DNA from: Phytohabitans aurantiacus
Lineage (GTDB): Bacteria > Actinomycetota > Actinomycetes > Mycobacteriales > Micromonosporaceae
Direction: 5' to 3'
Assembly (NCBI RefSeq): GCF_027923225.1
Contig: NZ_BSDI01000014.1
Span: 1-64,000, forward strand
DNA: 64,000 nt
Shown in pieces: positions 39,888 through 48,084 of this stretch (position 1 is its first letter; each line of letters begins with the position of its first letter). Under the pieces are notes generated by a model. The model was given only the letters and a program-made list of their open reading frames with translations. It was not told the DNA's origin and did not search any database. The position numbers and the translations under genes are program-made.

Positions 39888-42310
39888 CCATCGCCCTTGC
39901 CACGCTGCGTACCCGCTGGGTGTCTTTCGCCGGCACGTTCGTCGCGCTCACCGGCGGCGCCGGACTGATCGCCGCGATGGGCCTGGTCCTCGCGGCCAGC
40001 GTCGCCGCGCCGCCCCGTCCGCCCGTGCGGTACACAGGCGACGTGACGGTCGTCGCGCCGCACGGCACGTTGACGGTCTCGACGGCGTACGACACGAAGA
40101 CCGAGCGACTCGTCGACCCGCCCGGGCTGCCGGCGGACCTCGTGGCCCGGCTCGGCGCCGGGGTGCCCGACCGCACGTTCTACGCCCAGCTGGCCGGCGT
40201 ACCCGCGCGGGAGCCGGCCGGGCACGGCTGGTCCTCGGCCCGGTACACCGGCTACGCCCTCACGGCCGGTTCGGCACCGGCGAACGAGGCGGAGGTGGTG
40301 GTCACCGGTGGCGCCCGGCCCGGCGACCGCGTCGAGGTGCGTACCCTCACCGCCACCCGCCCGTACACCGTCTCCGGCCTCGTGGCGTCGCGCGGCTTCG
40401 AGACGCCGGTGTTCTTCGCCGACTCGGAGGCGGCACGGTTGTCCCCGAGGATCGACGCGCTGGTCATGACCGATCCGCCGGACACGGTACGGGCGAGCGT
40501 CGGCGACCGGGCGCGCGTGCTGACCGGGGTCGAGCTGGGCGAGCTCGATCCCGACCGGGACCGCGACGCCGACGTCCTCAACGACACCAACGCGCTGGTC
40601 GGCATCGCGGGCGGCTTCGCGGCGTTCGTGGCGATCTTCGTGGTGGCCTCGACGTTCGGCTACTCGGTGGTGCAGCGGCGGCGGGAGTTCGCCCTTCTCC
40701 GCGTCACCGGAGCCACCCCGGGGCAGGTGCGCCGCATGCTGTACGGGGAAGCGGCGCTGGTCAGCGTCGTGGCGTCGGCGCTGGGCTGCGCGCTCGGCGC
40801 CGCCGGCGCTCCGGCCGTGCTGGACTGGCTGATCCGCCTGGACATGGCGCCGGCGTGGCTGCCGGACAGCGGCTCCTGGATCCCCCTCGCGGTGGCGCTC
40901 GCCAGCGGCGTGACGGTCGCGCTGTCCGGGGTCGCCGTGGCGTCCTGGCGGGCCGGCCGGGTCCGCCCGGTCGAGGCGCTGCGCGAGGCGGCCCTCGACA
41001 CCCGCGCCATGACGCTCGTCCGCTGGTTCGCCGGCCTCGGTACCCTCGCCGCCGCCATCGTCATGATCGGCGCCGCGGTGGTCGATCCGGACTCCGCGAC
41101 GTCCGACAAGACCTACATGCCGACGGTGATGGTGCTGGTCGTGGCGTGCGGCCTGCTCGCGCCCGCCGTGGTGCGCCCCCTCGCGCTCCGGCTGACCGCG
41201 CCGCTGCGGCGGCTGCGTGGCGCGACGGCCATGCTGGTCCGCGAGAACGCCCTCACGGCGGTGCGGCGGACCGCCGTGACGGCCTCGCCGGTACTGGTCA
41301 CCGTGGCGCTGACCGGACTGCTCGGCGGTGCCGCCGGCACCATCGACGTGGCCGAGGCCGAGCAGAGCGAACGGTCCATGTTCGCCGACTATCTCGTACG
41401 GCCGGTGGGCGCGCCCGGAGTGAGCCGCGCGTTGGTCGACCGGCTCACCGCGGTCGACGGCGTCGATGCCGTCGCGCCGGTACCCACGACCGTCTACCGG
41501 GTGCACGCCGGTGCGGTACTGGTGGCCTGGCCGGCGAAGGCGGTGACGGCGGCCGCCGTGCCGAACGTTCTCGACGTGCGGCTCCAGGCCGGGGCCATGT
41601 CCACCCCCGACAGCGCGTCCATCGTCGTACCGGACAACTGGGGCGCCGGCGTCGGTGAGTACGTGGACGTCTGGCTCGCCGACGGCACACCGGCGAGGCT
41701 GCGGGTGACCGGGGTCGTGGCCGAGGGCCAGTACCCCGACGCCTACCTGCCCGCCCGCTACGCCACCGCGCTGGCGCCGCTGGTGTACGTGAAGCTGCGC
41801 GCCGGCGCCGATCCGGCCGGTGTCGAGCGGGCTCTGCGCGCGGCCGTCGCGGGGGAGGACGCGCAGGTGCTCACCAAGCGCGCGTGGGCGGCGACGGCGG
41901 CCGACCGCTCGGCCGACGCCAGCCGCATCGGCCTGTTCATCGTGCTCGGTATCGTGCTCAGCTACACCGGTATCGCCATCGTCAACACGCTGCTGATGGC
42001 CTCTTCGGAGCGCGGCACCGACATCGACACCCTGCGGCTGACCGGCGCCACCAATGGGCAGGTACTGCGAGCCCTGGTCGGGGAGGCGCTCCTCGCGGTT
42101 GTCGCCGGCGTGGTCCTGGCGGCCGCCGCCACCACCGTCGGCCTGCTCGGGCTATGGCTGGCGCTGCTGCGGCTGGTCGGACCGACCGCGATCGTCATGC
42201 CCTGGCCCGCCCTGGGCGCGGTGACGATCGCGGCCGCGGCCCTGGCGGTACTCGCCACCGTGCTACCGGTGTGGCGCCGGCTGCGCCGCCCCATGGCCCT
42301 CGCCGAGTAG
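39881..42310 (+). CDS. FtsX/MacB-like ABC permease
   Basis: 809 residues from GTG 39881. It contains two FtsX-type membrane blocks: GGFAAFVAIFVVASTFGYSV, VQRRREFALLRVTGATPGQV with following spans, and at the C-terminus GLFIVLGIVLSYTGIAIVNT with the second permease block. A four-span arrangement per repeat is separated by extracytoplasmic domains (residues 55-190 and 440-620). Such mechanotransmitting permeases act with an FtsE-like ATPase. It is controlled, by context, by the divergent two-component system. Confidence 0.92.
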   Translation: MLTIALATLRTRWVSFAGTFVALTGGAGLIAAMGLVLAASVAAPPRPPVRYTGDVTVVAPHGTLTVSTAYDTKTERLVDPPGLPADLVARLGAGVPDRTFYAQLAGVPAREPAGHGWSSARYTGYALTAGSAPANEAEVVVTGGARPGDRVEVRTLTATRPYTVSGLVASRGFETPVFFADSEAARLSPRIDALVMTDPPDTVRASVGDRARVLTGVELGELDPDRDRDADVLNDTNALVGIAGGFAAFVAIFVVASTFGYSVVQRRREFALLRVTGATPGQVRRMLYGEAALVSVVASALGCALGAAGAPAVLDWLIRLDMAPAWLPDSGSWIPLAVALASGVTVALSGVAVASWRAGRVRPVEALREAALDTRAMTLVRWFAGLGTLAAAIVMIGAAVVDPDSATSDKTYMPTVMVLVVACGLLAPAVVRPLALRLTAPLRRLRGATAMLVRENALTAVRRTAVTASPVLVTVALTGLLGGAAGTIDVAEAEQSERSMFADYLVRPVGAPGVSRALVDRLTAVDGVDAVAPVPTTVYRVHAGAVLVAWPAKAVTAAAVPNVLDVRLQAGAMSTPDSASIVVPDNWGAGVGEYVDVWLADGTPARLRVTGVVAEGQYPDAYLPARYATALAPLVYVKLRAGADPAGVERALRAAVAGEDAQVLTKRAWAATAADRSADASRIGLFIVLGIVLSYTGIAIVNTLLMASSERGTDIDTLRLTGATNGQVLRALVGEALLAVVAGVVLAAAATTVGLLGLWLALLRLVGPTAIVMPWPALGAVTIAAAALAVLATVLPVWRRLRRPMALAE

Positions 42311-42360
42311 CGGCGGCCGTTGCGGCAACTCGCGCCCTGCGCGGAGCGGCGCTGGTCCCG

Positions 42361-43029
42361 TCAGCTCGCGATGCCGATGACCTGCTTGATGGTCTCGGGT
42401 TGGTCGATCACGGCGAGCATGTGGTGCGCGACGTCGGCGCGAGGCACGGAGAACCCGCCGCGGATGTTGCGGTTCAGCGCGGTGCGGTAGCGGCCGGTCA
42501 GGGGTTTGTCGGTGAGCTTGGGCGGGCGCGACACGGTCCATTCCAGGCCGCTGTCGCGCAGTATCTGCTCGGCGGCGGCGAGGTCGGCGTAGTGCCGGCC
42601 GAACATGGCGTGGGTCAGCGGGGTGCCCAGGTAGCGCATGAAGAAGCCGTCGCCGGGGTCGTGCCGGGGTGCTGTCGGCTGGCCGGGCACGGGCACCGGT
42701 CCGACGGGTGCGGCGCTGACGATGACGAGCCGCCGGACGTTTTCGGCGTGCATCGCGGTGACGATCGCGCGGGTGCCCTGCGAGGTGATGCCCGCGTCGG
42801 CGCGCGGGTTACGCGGGCCGAGGGCGGACAGGACGGCGTCGGCTCCGCGTACGGCCGAGGCGAGCGCCCGCATGTCGGGCCGGGTGAGGTCGACGGCGAC
42901 CACGCGGACGCCGGCCGGCATGTCACGGGGGCCGCGGGCCACGGCGGTGACGTGGTGTCCGGCGGCGACCGCCTGCCCGACCAGGTGGCGCCCGATGCCG
43001 CCGGTGGCGGCGACGACGGTGAGCTTCAT
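42361..43029 (-). CDS. NAD(P)H-binding reductase (atypical SDR, NmrA/SDR_a5-like)
   Basis: 222 residues. N-terminal dinucleotide site TVVAATGGIGRHLVGQAVAA, followed by RGADAVLSALGPRNPRADAG and a C-terminus ending SVPRADVAHHMLAVIDQPET. No YxxxK catalytic pair is evident, typical of atypical SDR binding proteins that sense or reduce flavins and quinones. It overlaps the next gene upstream by 4 bp (ATGA); the two form an operon divergent from a MarR regulator. Confidence 0.88.
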   Translation of the reverse strand: MKLTVVAATGGIGRHLVGQAVAAGHHVTAVARGPRDMPAGVRVVAVDLTRPDMRALASAVRGADAVLSALGPRNPRADAGITSQGTRAIVTAMHAENVRRLVIVSAAPVGPVPVPGQPTAPRHDPGDGFFMRYLGTPLTHAMFGRHYADLAAAEQILRDSGLEWTVSRPPKLTDKPLTGRYRTALNRNIRGGFSVPRADVAHHMLAVIDQPETIKQVIGIAS

Positions 43030-43871
43030 CGGGGTCCTCCGGTGGTGAAGGCGGCGGCGAAAGCGGCGCGGTGGTCGGTCGCCCAGGTGGCGTAGGTGCG
43101 GGCCGGGCGGCCCAGCAACCGCCGCACGGCGTCGGTGGTGGGGCCGGGTTCGCGGGCGTAATCGGCCAGCGAACCGAGCAGCCGATCGGGTACCTCGTCG
43201 GGCAGGCCGGCGGCGAGCATGCCGCGGCGGATCTCCTCCGGCGTGGCTTCGGTGAACGAGATCGGGCGGCCGAGCGCCTCGCTGAGCGCGGCGACCTTGT
43301 CCGCCTGGGTCAGCGACTGCTCGCCGGTGAGCGGGTAGATCTGGCCGGCGTGGTGCGGCTGGGCAAGGGCCAGGGCGGCCACCGCGGCGATGTCGCGCTC
43401 GTCGATCGTCGAGGTGCGCGCCTCCGCGTACGCGCCCCGCACGGTCCCGGTGGCCCCGATCTGTCGGGCCCAGGCGAGAGTGTTGGCGGCGAAGTCGGTG
43501 CAGCGCAGGATCGTCCAGTCGAGGCCCGAGCGCTTGGCGAGGTCCTCGACCGCCTCGAACTGCTGCCGGAAGCGGGGGAGTCCCGCCGGGTACTGCACGG
43601 TCACGGCGGACAGCACGACAACCCTGCCGGTACCTGTCTCGCGGGCGCGATCAAGCAGAGCGGCGGCGGTGGCACCGACCGCGCGCGGGCTGAGCAGGAT
43701 CGCCTCCACACCGTCGAGGGTGGCGACCTCGTCGGGGTGGACCAGTTGGGCAGCCGCGGGAAGGCCGGCGTGTGGGTCGCGGGTGACGGCGGCGACCTTC
43801 GCGCCCTGCTCCACCAGGAGCCTGACGGTTTCCCGGCCGACGACGCCGGTAGCGCCGGTAATGAGGATCAT
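43026..43871 (-). CDS. NmrA-like NAD(P)H-binding protein
   Basis: 281 residues from ATG 43871 with AAAGGATC about 7 bases upstream. MILITGATGVVGRETVRLLV is the GxxGxxG cofactor site, and FRQQFEAVEDLAKRSGLDWT, ILRCTDFAANTLAWARQIG is the substrate-side block of the NmrA/quinone oxidoreductase 2 (QOR2) family. The C-terminus has PLTGEQSLTQADKVAALSEA, LGRPISFTEATPEEIR. It is divergent from a MarR regulator, like the common ytfG-type redox/quinone-responsive pairs. Substrate not determinable. Confidence 0.9.
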   Translation of the reverse strand: MILITGATGVVGRETVRLLVEQGAKVAAVTRDPHAGLPAAAQLVHPDEVATLDGVEAILLSPRAVGATAAALLDRARETGTGRVVVLSAVTVQYPAGLPRFRQQFEAVEDLAKRSGLDWTILRCTDFAANTLAWARQIGATGTVRGAYAEARTSTIDERDIAAVAALALAQPHHAGQIYPLTGEQSLTQADKVAALSEALGRPISFTEATPEEIRRGMLAAGLPDEVPDRLLGSLADYAREPGPTTDAVRRLLGRPARTYATWATDHRAAFAAAFTTGGPR

Positions 43872-43906
43872 GGTCTGGATCCTTTCGATGTCGTATCCTA
43901 CGAGAA

Positions 43907-43925
43907 CCAAACTATCGTTGATTGG
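43907..43925. promoter_or_regulatory. CCAA-N11-TTGG dyad in the MarR/NmrA divergent promoter
   Basis: CCAAACTATCGTTGATTGG is an imperfect 19-bp dyad in the 67-bp gap between the reductase operon and the MarR gene. Its position fits a MarR operator controlling both directions; symmetry is weak in the interior. Confidence 0.4.
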
Positions 43926-43938
43926 AGACCCAAACAAT

Positions 43939-44430
43939 ATGAGTCACGTAACATCGGGAGGTCAGCGCGGCCGGAGGCAGCTCACGAGTCAGATCAAGAA
44001 CGGCCTGCGCGAGCTGCACAACCAGCTGTCCGCGCTCAACCGCCAGGTCGGTGGCCAACTGGCCATAAAGGACGCCGACATGGACTGCCTCGACCTCATC
44101 CAGCGCCACGGTCCGGTGAGCCCAACGGCCCTGGCCCGCCAGGCCGGCCTGCACCCGGCCACCATGACCGGCATCCTCGACCGCTTGGAACGCGCCGGCT
44201 GGATCGCGCGCGAACGCGACCCCGCCGACCGGCGCGCCGTCACCGTCAGGGCGCTGCCCGAGCGCGGCGGGGAGGTCTTCCGGCTCTTCGCCGGCATGAA
44301 CTCGGCGATGGACACCATCTGCGCCGACTACGACCAGCAGCAGCTAGAGCTGATCGCCGACTTCCTGACCAAAACCACCGCCGCCGGCCTGACAGCGACC
44401 CGCACCCTAACAACCACCGGCACCCCCTGA
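43939..44430 (+). CDS. MarR family transcriptional regulator
   Basis: 163 residues from ATG 43939. The winged helix reads DMDCLDLIQRHGPVSPTALA, RQAGLHPATMTGILDRLERA with the wing GWIARERDPADRRAVTVRAL, flanked by dimerisation helices (TSQIKNGLRELHNQLSALNR). One cysteine (Asp-Cys-Leu at the start of the winged helix) and another in ICADYDQ could be redox-sensitive. It is divergent from two NAD(P)H-binding reductases, the usual arrangement for a quinone or electrophile sensor. Confidence 0.92.
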   Translation: MSHVTSGGQRGRRQLTSQIKNGLRELHNQLSALNRQVGGQLAIKDADMDCLDLIQRHGPVSPTALARQAGLHPATMTGILDRLERAGWIARERDPADRRAVTVRALPERGGEVFRLFAGMNSAMDTICADYDQQQLELIADFLTKTTAAGLTATRTLTTTGTP

Positions 44431-44439
44431 CCGCGCGTC

Positions 44440-44580
44440 ACCCCACCCCACGCCGACCCGCGCCACCCCGCGCCGCGCCACCCCGCGCCGCGCCACCCCG
44501 CGCCGCGCCGGCCCGCGCCACCCCGCGCCGCGCCACCCCGCGCCGCGCCGGCCCGCGCCGGTCCGCGCCGCGCCGGCCAG
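44440..44580. repeat. GC-rich tandem tract (CGCCACCCCGCGC words)
   Basis: Imperfect tandem copies of about 15 bp built from GCGCCACCCCGCGCC and GCCGGCCCGCGCC. Open frames crossing it are repeat artefacts. It lies in the gene-free stretch 44431-44920 directly before an IR1 element; similar shorter GC-rich tracts precede IR1 copies at 22192 and 50428. Confidence 0.7.
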
Positions 44581-44587
44581 TGCCGCC

Positions 44588-44756
44588 GATCAAGGGCAAA
44601 CGCACGTGGTTCGATCTCTTCTCTATGCGCGTCCGCCCCGAGGCCAGCCCGGCACGGCGTGTCGCCACGCCGCTTACGCCGATCAAGGGCGAACGCACGC
44701 GCTTGGATCTCTTTCCGCGTGCATTTGCCCTTGATCCATGCGAATGCCCTTGATCG
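44588..44756 (-). repeat. Dispersed element IR1, copy 3 (one and a half units)
   Basis: A partial arm GATCAAGGGCAAACGCACGT starts at 44588 and degenerates after GATCTCTTCTC. A full unit follows: GATCAAGGGCGAACGCACGC (from 44681) pairs with CGCGTGCATTTGCCCTTGAT (44716-44735), and a third box GCCCTTGATC ends at 44756. Reverse orientation, as in copy 1. Confidence 0.75.
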
Positions 44757-44860
44757 GCGCGCGCCGCGCGCCGCGCACCGCGCACCGCGCGCCGCGCACC
44801 GCGCACCGCGCACCGCGCACCGCGCACCGCGCACCGCGCACCGCGCACCGCGCGCCGCGC
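44757..44860. repeat. GC-rich minisatellite (GCGCACC units)
   Basis: About a dozen near-identical 7-bp GCGCACC / CGCGCCG words in tandem, between the IR1 and E2 elements. It forms no convincing reading frame. Its purity suggests slippage. Confidence 0.75.
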
Positions 44861-44915
44861 GGCGACACGTTCGTCGAGCGGCGGTCTTGCGCGCGACGGA
44901 CGTCGCGGTAGCTCA
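44861..44915 (-). repeat. Dispersed element E2, inverted copy
   Basis: GCGGTCTTGCGCGCGACGGA then CGTCGCGGTAGCTCATATCT: the reverse complement reads AGATATGAGCTACCGCGACG, matching AGATGTGAGCTGCCGCGACG at 17482-17501. It ends beside the stop codon of the AraC gene. Confidence 0.65.
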
Positions 44916-44920
44916 TATCT

Positions 44921-45730
44921 CTAGTCGGAATGGTCGTTGGGTGGGTGTGTTGTCGAGGCGCGGTAGGAGCTGGGGGTGAAGTCGAGGACGGTGCGGAACT
45001 CGGTGGCCAGGTGGGCCTGGTCGACGTAGCCGAGCTCCGACGCCAGCGCCGCCAGGCTGGTGCCCGGGTCGGTGCGTAGCCGCTGCGCGGCCTCTTGGAG
45101 CCGGCGCCGGCGGATCATCGTCAGCGGCGGCAGCCCCACGTACCGGCGGGCGATGCGCTGCACCGTGCGCGTGGACACGTGCAGGCGGCTGGCGACATCC
45201 TCGACCCGCAGCACGGTCGGGTCGCTGTCGACGAGTTCGGCGAGCGCGTTGGCCAGCAGCGCTTCCGGGTCTGGCGGCGGCACCGCCCCGGCGAGCCAGC
45301 CGGCGAAGGCGTCGACCGCTCGGCGGTGCCGCAGCGGCCCGTCCGCGGGTTGGTTCATGGCGTCGGTCACGCGGGCCCGCAGGTCGGGCAGGTCCATCGC
45401 GAGGTACGTGTCGCGGAGCTCCGCCGGCTCGGGCGTGAACGACGGCACCGCGGCGGGGCGCAGCAGGGCACCGACGGCCCAGCCCGTGCCGGTGAGATCC
45501 CGGTGCGAACGGCGCGTCGCGGGGCCGGCCAGCCCCACCCCGTCGTGCTCGACGACGAGGTTGCAGGCGGGGAAGGGGATGACGTGCTGGCGCGAGGTGC
45601 GACCCGGGGCGATCCGCCACTCCGGGATCCAGAACCACCGCACGAGCGCGGCCACCTCCTCCGGCGGGTCCAGCCGGGCGAAGGTCGGCAGCTGCGCCGG
45701 GTACAGGATGCCGCGATGGTCCTGGCTCAC
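44921..45730 (-). CDS. AraC family transcriptional regulator
   Basis: 269 residues from GTG 45730. The N-terminal 150 residues (DPPEEVAALVRWFWIPEWRI, QHVIPFPACNLVVEHDGVGL, GTGWAVGALLRPAAVPSFTP) are the DUF6597-type ligand domain. The C-terminal double HTH reads VLRVEDVASRLHVSTRTVQR, LAALASELGYVDQAHLATEF, RTVLDFTPSSYR. It is divergent from a VOC-family gene whose product may handle the inducer. No strong ribosome site precedes the GTG. Confidence 0.9.
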   Translation of the reverse strand: MSQDHRGILYPAQLPTFARLDPPEEVAALVRWFWIPEWRIAPGRTSRQHVIPFPACNLVVEHDGVGLAGPATRRSHRDLTGTGWAVGALLRPAAVPSFTPEPAELRDTYLAMDLPDLRARVTDAMNQPADGPLRHRRAVDAFAGWLAGAVPPPDPEALLANALAELVDSDPTVLRVEDVASRLHVSTRTVQRIARRYVGLPPLTMIRRRRLQEAAQRLRTDPGTSLAALASELGYVDQAHLATEFRTVLDFTPSSYRASTTHPPNDHSD

Positions 45731-45787
45731 CCGAGCCACGGTACGGGCTGTCGCGAATCTCCAAGCCAGCCCCCACGGCGCGCGCCT

Positions 45788-45800
45788 AGTGTCATGATCA
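45788..45800 (+). promoter_or_regulatory. Probable leaderless promoter of the VOC gene
   Basis: TAGTGT (45788-45793) ends 6 bases before ATG 45800, the spacing expected when transcription starts at the A of the start codon. No ribosome site exists upstream of either ATG (45794 or 45800). Leaderless starts of this type are common in actinobacteria. Confidence 0.5.
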
Positions 45801-46297
45801 TGACCGATACATACCAGGCCGCCAACGGCGAGCACACCACCAACGGCACCCCGCACGGCGTCACGAGCCTGACCCCGTTCCTGGCGATCCCGGACGCTCG
45901 CGGCGCGATCGCCTTCTACCGGGACGTGTTCGGCGCTCGGGTGGTGGACGTGACCGAGTTCGGGGGTGTGGTGGCGCACGCGGTTCTCGACTTCGGCAAC
46001 GGGCACCTCCAGCTCGGCGAGCCGACGGACGCCTACGGCCTGGTCCCGGCGCCCGAGGGTGACAAGGACTGCTACTCGATGGGCCTCTACACCCCGGACG
46101 TCGACGACCTGCTCGCGCGGGCCGAGAAGGCGGGCGCGAGCGTGCGGGAGCCGGCCACGACGTTCGTCTCCGGCGATCGGTTCGCCAGCATCCGCGACCC
46201 GTTCGGGGTGCGCTGGTCGCTCATGACCCGGGTCGAAGACCTCTCCGAGGAAGAGAGCGCCCGGCGCGTCGCTGAGTGGGCCGCCCAGCAGAGCTGA
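45800..46297 (+). CDS. VOC superfamily protein (PhnB/glyoxalase-like)
   Basis: 165 residues from ATG 45800; ATG 45794 would add two. The fold is read from LTPFLAIPDARGAIAFYRDV, FGARVVDVTEF, HAVLDFGNGHLQLGEP, YSMGLYTPDVDDLLARAEKA and RFASIRDPFGVRWSLMTRVE, the paired beta-alpha-beta-beta-beta modules with the DPFG(V/N)RW end typical of PhnB-like members. The C-terminal EDLSEEESARRVAEWA is also typical. Role unknown. It is divergent from an AraC regulator. Confidence 0.88.
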   Translation: MTDTYQAANGEHTTNGTPHGVTSLTPFLAIPDARGAIAFYRDVFGARVVDVTEFGGVVAHAVLDFGNGHLQLGEPTDAYGLVPAPEGDKDCYSMGLYTPDVDDLLARAEKAGASVREPATTFVSGDRFASIRDPFGVRWSLMTRVEDLSEEESARRVAEWAAQQS

Positions 46298-46299
46298 CC

Positions 46300-47319
46300 T
46301 CACCGTGCCAGCTCAGTAGTGGACGAGTTCCCACGGTTGGACGAGCTCGGCGTCCGGGGTGGCCAGGTCCAGGCCGCGCTGCCGTACGACAGGCCGCGCC
46401 GAGGTGGACGGGGGGCTTGGCCGCCGCGGGCGCCGAGCTGGCGGGCCGCCTCGGCGAGCACGATGCCCGTGAGGAGGCGGTACCGGCCAGGGGTTCCGGG
46501 CGCGGTGACGCGGGCGAACTCGGCACCGGGCGGAGGATTCCAGCCATCGCCGTCCGGGATGACGAGCAGCGTGTTGGGGCCGGTCAGGTCCGTGCGGTGC
46601 AGGGGCGGACCGTTGACGTGCGGTCCACAGACCACGACCCGGCCGGCGGCCGGGGATACCCAGGCGTCGCCGGCCGGTAGCACGCGCAGCGGGTTGCGGT
46701 GGCTGCGCGCGGCGGCTCGGGCCTCGTTGCGTACCGGGCGCGGGGTGCCGAACCACACCTTCTCGCGGTCGTCGACGGCGACGCTCTGCCAGCCGAACGC
46801 CGCCGCCGAACGCAGCGAACTGCCGGCCTCGACGTGGTCCCGCGGCGCCCCGAACAACAGGGCCGGACGGTGCGACTCGGGGCGAGGGGCGCGTGCCTGG
46901 CGACGGCCGTGCGCGTCCAGCAGGTAGTACATGGCCACGGCAGCGGCTGTCGCTACGTTGAGCGTGTTGACCCCGCGCCCCGGCATCGGGATGTGCACCG
47001 TCTTCGCGGCGGCGCGCAGGACGTCTGGACGGATGCCGCGACGTTCGTTGCCCACCACGATGGACGCTCCACTGTGGAGTCGACCGGAGCGGTACACCGA
47101 CTCGGCCCCAGGCGTGTTGTCGACGGCGATGAGTGGACCCGCTCCGCCGAACAGCGCGGCGTTGTCCACGGTGGACAGACCTGGAAGGTGTGCGGCGAGG
47201 CCGCGGCTGTCGCGGAAACCGCACGGTATCGCGAACATCCGTGCCGCCTCGGCAAGCGCCTCCGCGTTGGCGGGGTTCTCGACACCATCGCCGATCAGCC
47301 GGGCACGCGGGCTCATCAC
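46300..47319 (-). CDS. SpoU/TrmH-type RNA 2'-O-methyltransferase, C-terminus apparently frameshifted
   Basis: The open frame encodes 339 residues. VVGNERRGIRPDVLRAAA and VHIPMPGRGVNTLNVATAAA, VAMYYLLDAHGR are motifs 2 and 3 of the SPOUT knot that binds S-adenosylmethionine. A second, degenerate SPOUT-like region follows (RPALLFGAPRDHVEAGSSLR, SAAAFGWQSVAVDD). After residue ~300 the frame turns into proline/serine-rich text, whereas the -1 frame ends RGLDLATPDAELVQPWELVH, which looks like the true C-terminus (stop at 46316-46318). The switch maps to a six-G run at 46410-46415. It starts at GTG, overlapping the upstream gene by 4 bp. Confidence 0.75.
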   Translation of the reverse strand: MMSPRARLIGDGVENPANAEALAEAARMFAIPCGFRDSRGLAAHLPGLSTVDNAALFGGAGPLIAVDNTPGAESVYRSGRLHSGASIVVGNERRGIRPDVLRAAAKTVHIPMPGRGVNTLNVATAAAVAMYYLLDAHGRRQARAPRPESHRPALLFGAPRDHVEAGSSLRSAAAFGWQSVAVDDREKVWFGTPRPVRNEARAAARSHRNPLRVLPAGDAWVSPAAGRVVVCGPHVNGPPLHRTDLTGPNTLLVIPDGDGWNPPPGAEFARVTAPGTPGRYRLLTGIVLAEAARQLGARGGQAPRPPRRGLSYGSAAWTWPPRTPSSSNRGNSSTTELAR

Positions 47320-47873
47320 CGTGCCGCCCAGGCGTGCCGGGCCCGCATCGCGTACGCGTCCGCGCGGCGCTCATGATCGGCGGTGCGCATCGCGGGTGCG
47401 CGGTACTTGCGCGCGGCGTGCTGGATCATGTGGTGGCCGATTTCGTGCATCAGGCCGTCGAAGAGCATGAAGTCGCGCAGCGTGTCGCCGGGCCAGTCGA
47501 CCCGGGTGCCGGCTTGGCCACCCGTGACCCGGGCACCCGCGCGCTCCAAACGCGCCGCCGTCCCGTCCGTGAGGCGGCCGGGCAGCACCCACGGAGACAC
47601 GGGCTGCTCGAACAGCAGCACGATCCCGGGCACCCGCAGGGCCGCGACCGCCAGTCCGGTGTCAGCGGCCGGCCGCTGCCGTAGCTCGATGGCGCGCAGG
47701 CCGTAGGTGACCGCCGCCCCGAAGAAGCTCAGGACCCGAACGACATCGGCGGGGCCGGCGGGATGGGTGAACCCGGGACGTGGCGGGCAGCGCCGCACGC
47801 GCACGGGCACGCCGGCCCGGCGGGCGGCGCGTATCGGATACGGATCAGTGTGCAGGCTACGGCTCAACGGCAT
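47316..47873 (-). CDS. Small protein with HExxH zinc-peptidase motif
   Basis: 185 residues. The core is FDGLMHEIGHHMIQHAARKY, an HExxH motif with a following histidine three residues later, then RTADHERRADAYAMRARHAW, where ExxRADAYA is a plausible third-ligand helix (E-x-x-A-D-x-x-A) of gluzincin-type minimal peptidases. The N-terminal half (VLSFFGAAVTYGLRAIELRQ, GIVLLFEQPVSPWVLPG) is unrecognised. No signal peptide. It overlaps the methyltransferase start by 4 bp, so the two are translated together; a functional link is unknown. Confidence 0.78.
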   Translation of the reverse strand: MPLSRSLHTDPYPIRAARRAGVPVRVRRCPPRPGFTHPAGPADVVRVLSFFGAAVTYGLRAIELRQRPAADTGLAVAALRVPGIVLLFEQPVSPWVLPGRLTDGTAARLERAGARVTGGQAGTRVDWPGDTLRDFMLFDGLMHEIGHHMIQHAARKYRAPAMRTADHERRADAYAMRARHAWAAR

Positions 47874-48084
47874 TCACCGGGATGTGATAGCAGTCCGGCG
47901 ACCCACCACACCACCGATATTCGCCCGCCGAACCGGCGACGGCGCGCCTACCCGGCCGGAACGTCGACAGGATCAAAGCGCTGGCTCTTGAGCGTGACGC
48001 TACTGACCGCGTACCGTCGCTTACACAGTGACTACCTTCGATTGGCGGCGCGGGCGATCCTCGGGCCGCCGCGGGAGGTGCGCC

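Noticed and set aside
44438..44848. Open frames with alternating Ala-Arg-Gly repeats on the minus strand
   Set aside because: They are translations of GC-rich tandem repeats and the IR1 element, with no ribosome site or plausible fold.
44757..44860. Regular short repeats that could suggest a CRISPR array
   Set aside because: Period is about 7 bp with no spacers and no cas genes; it is a simple minisatellite.
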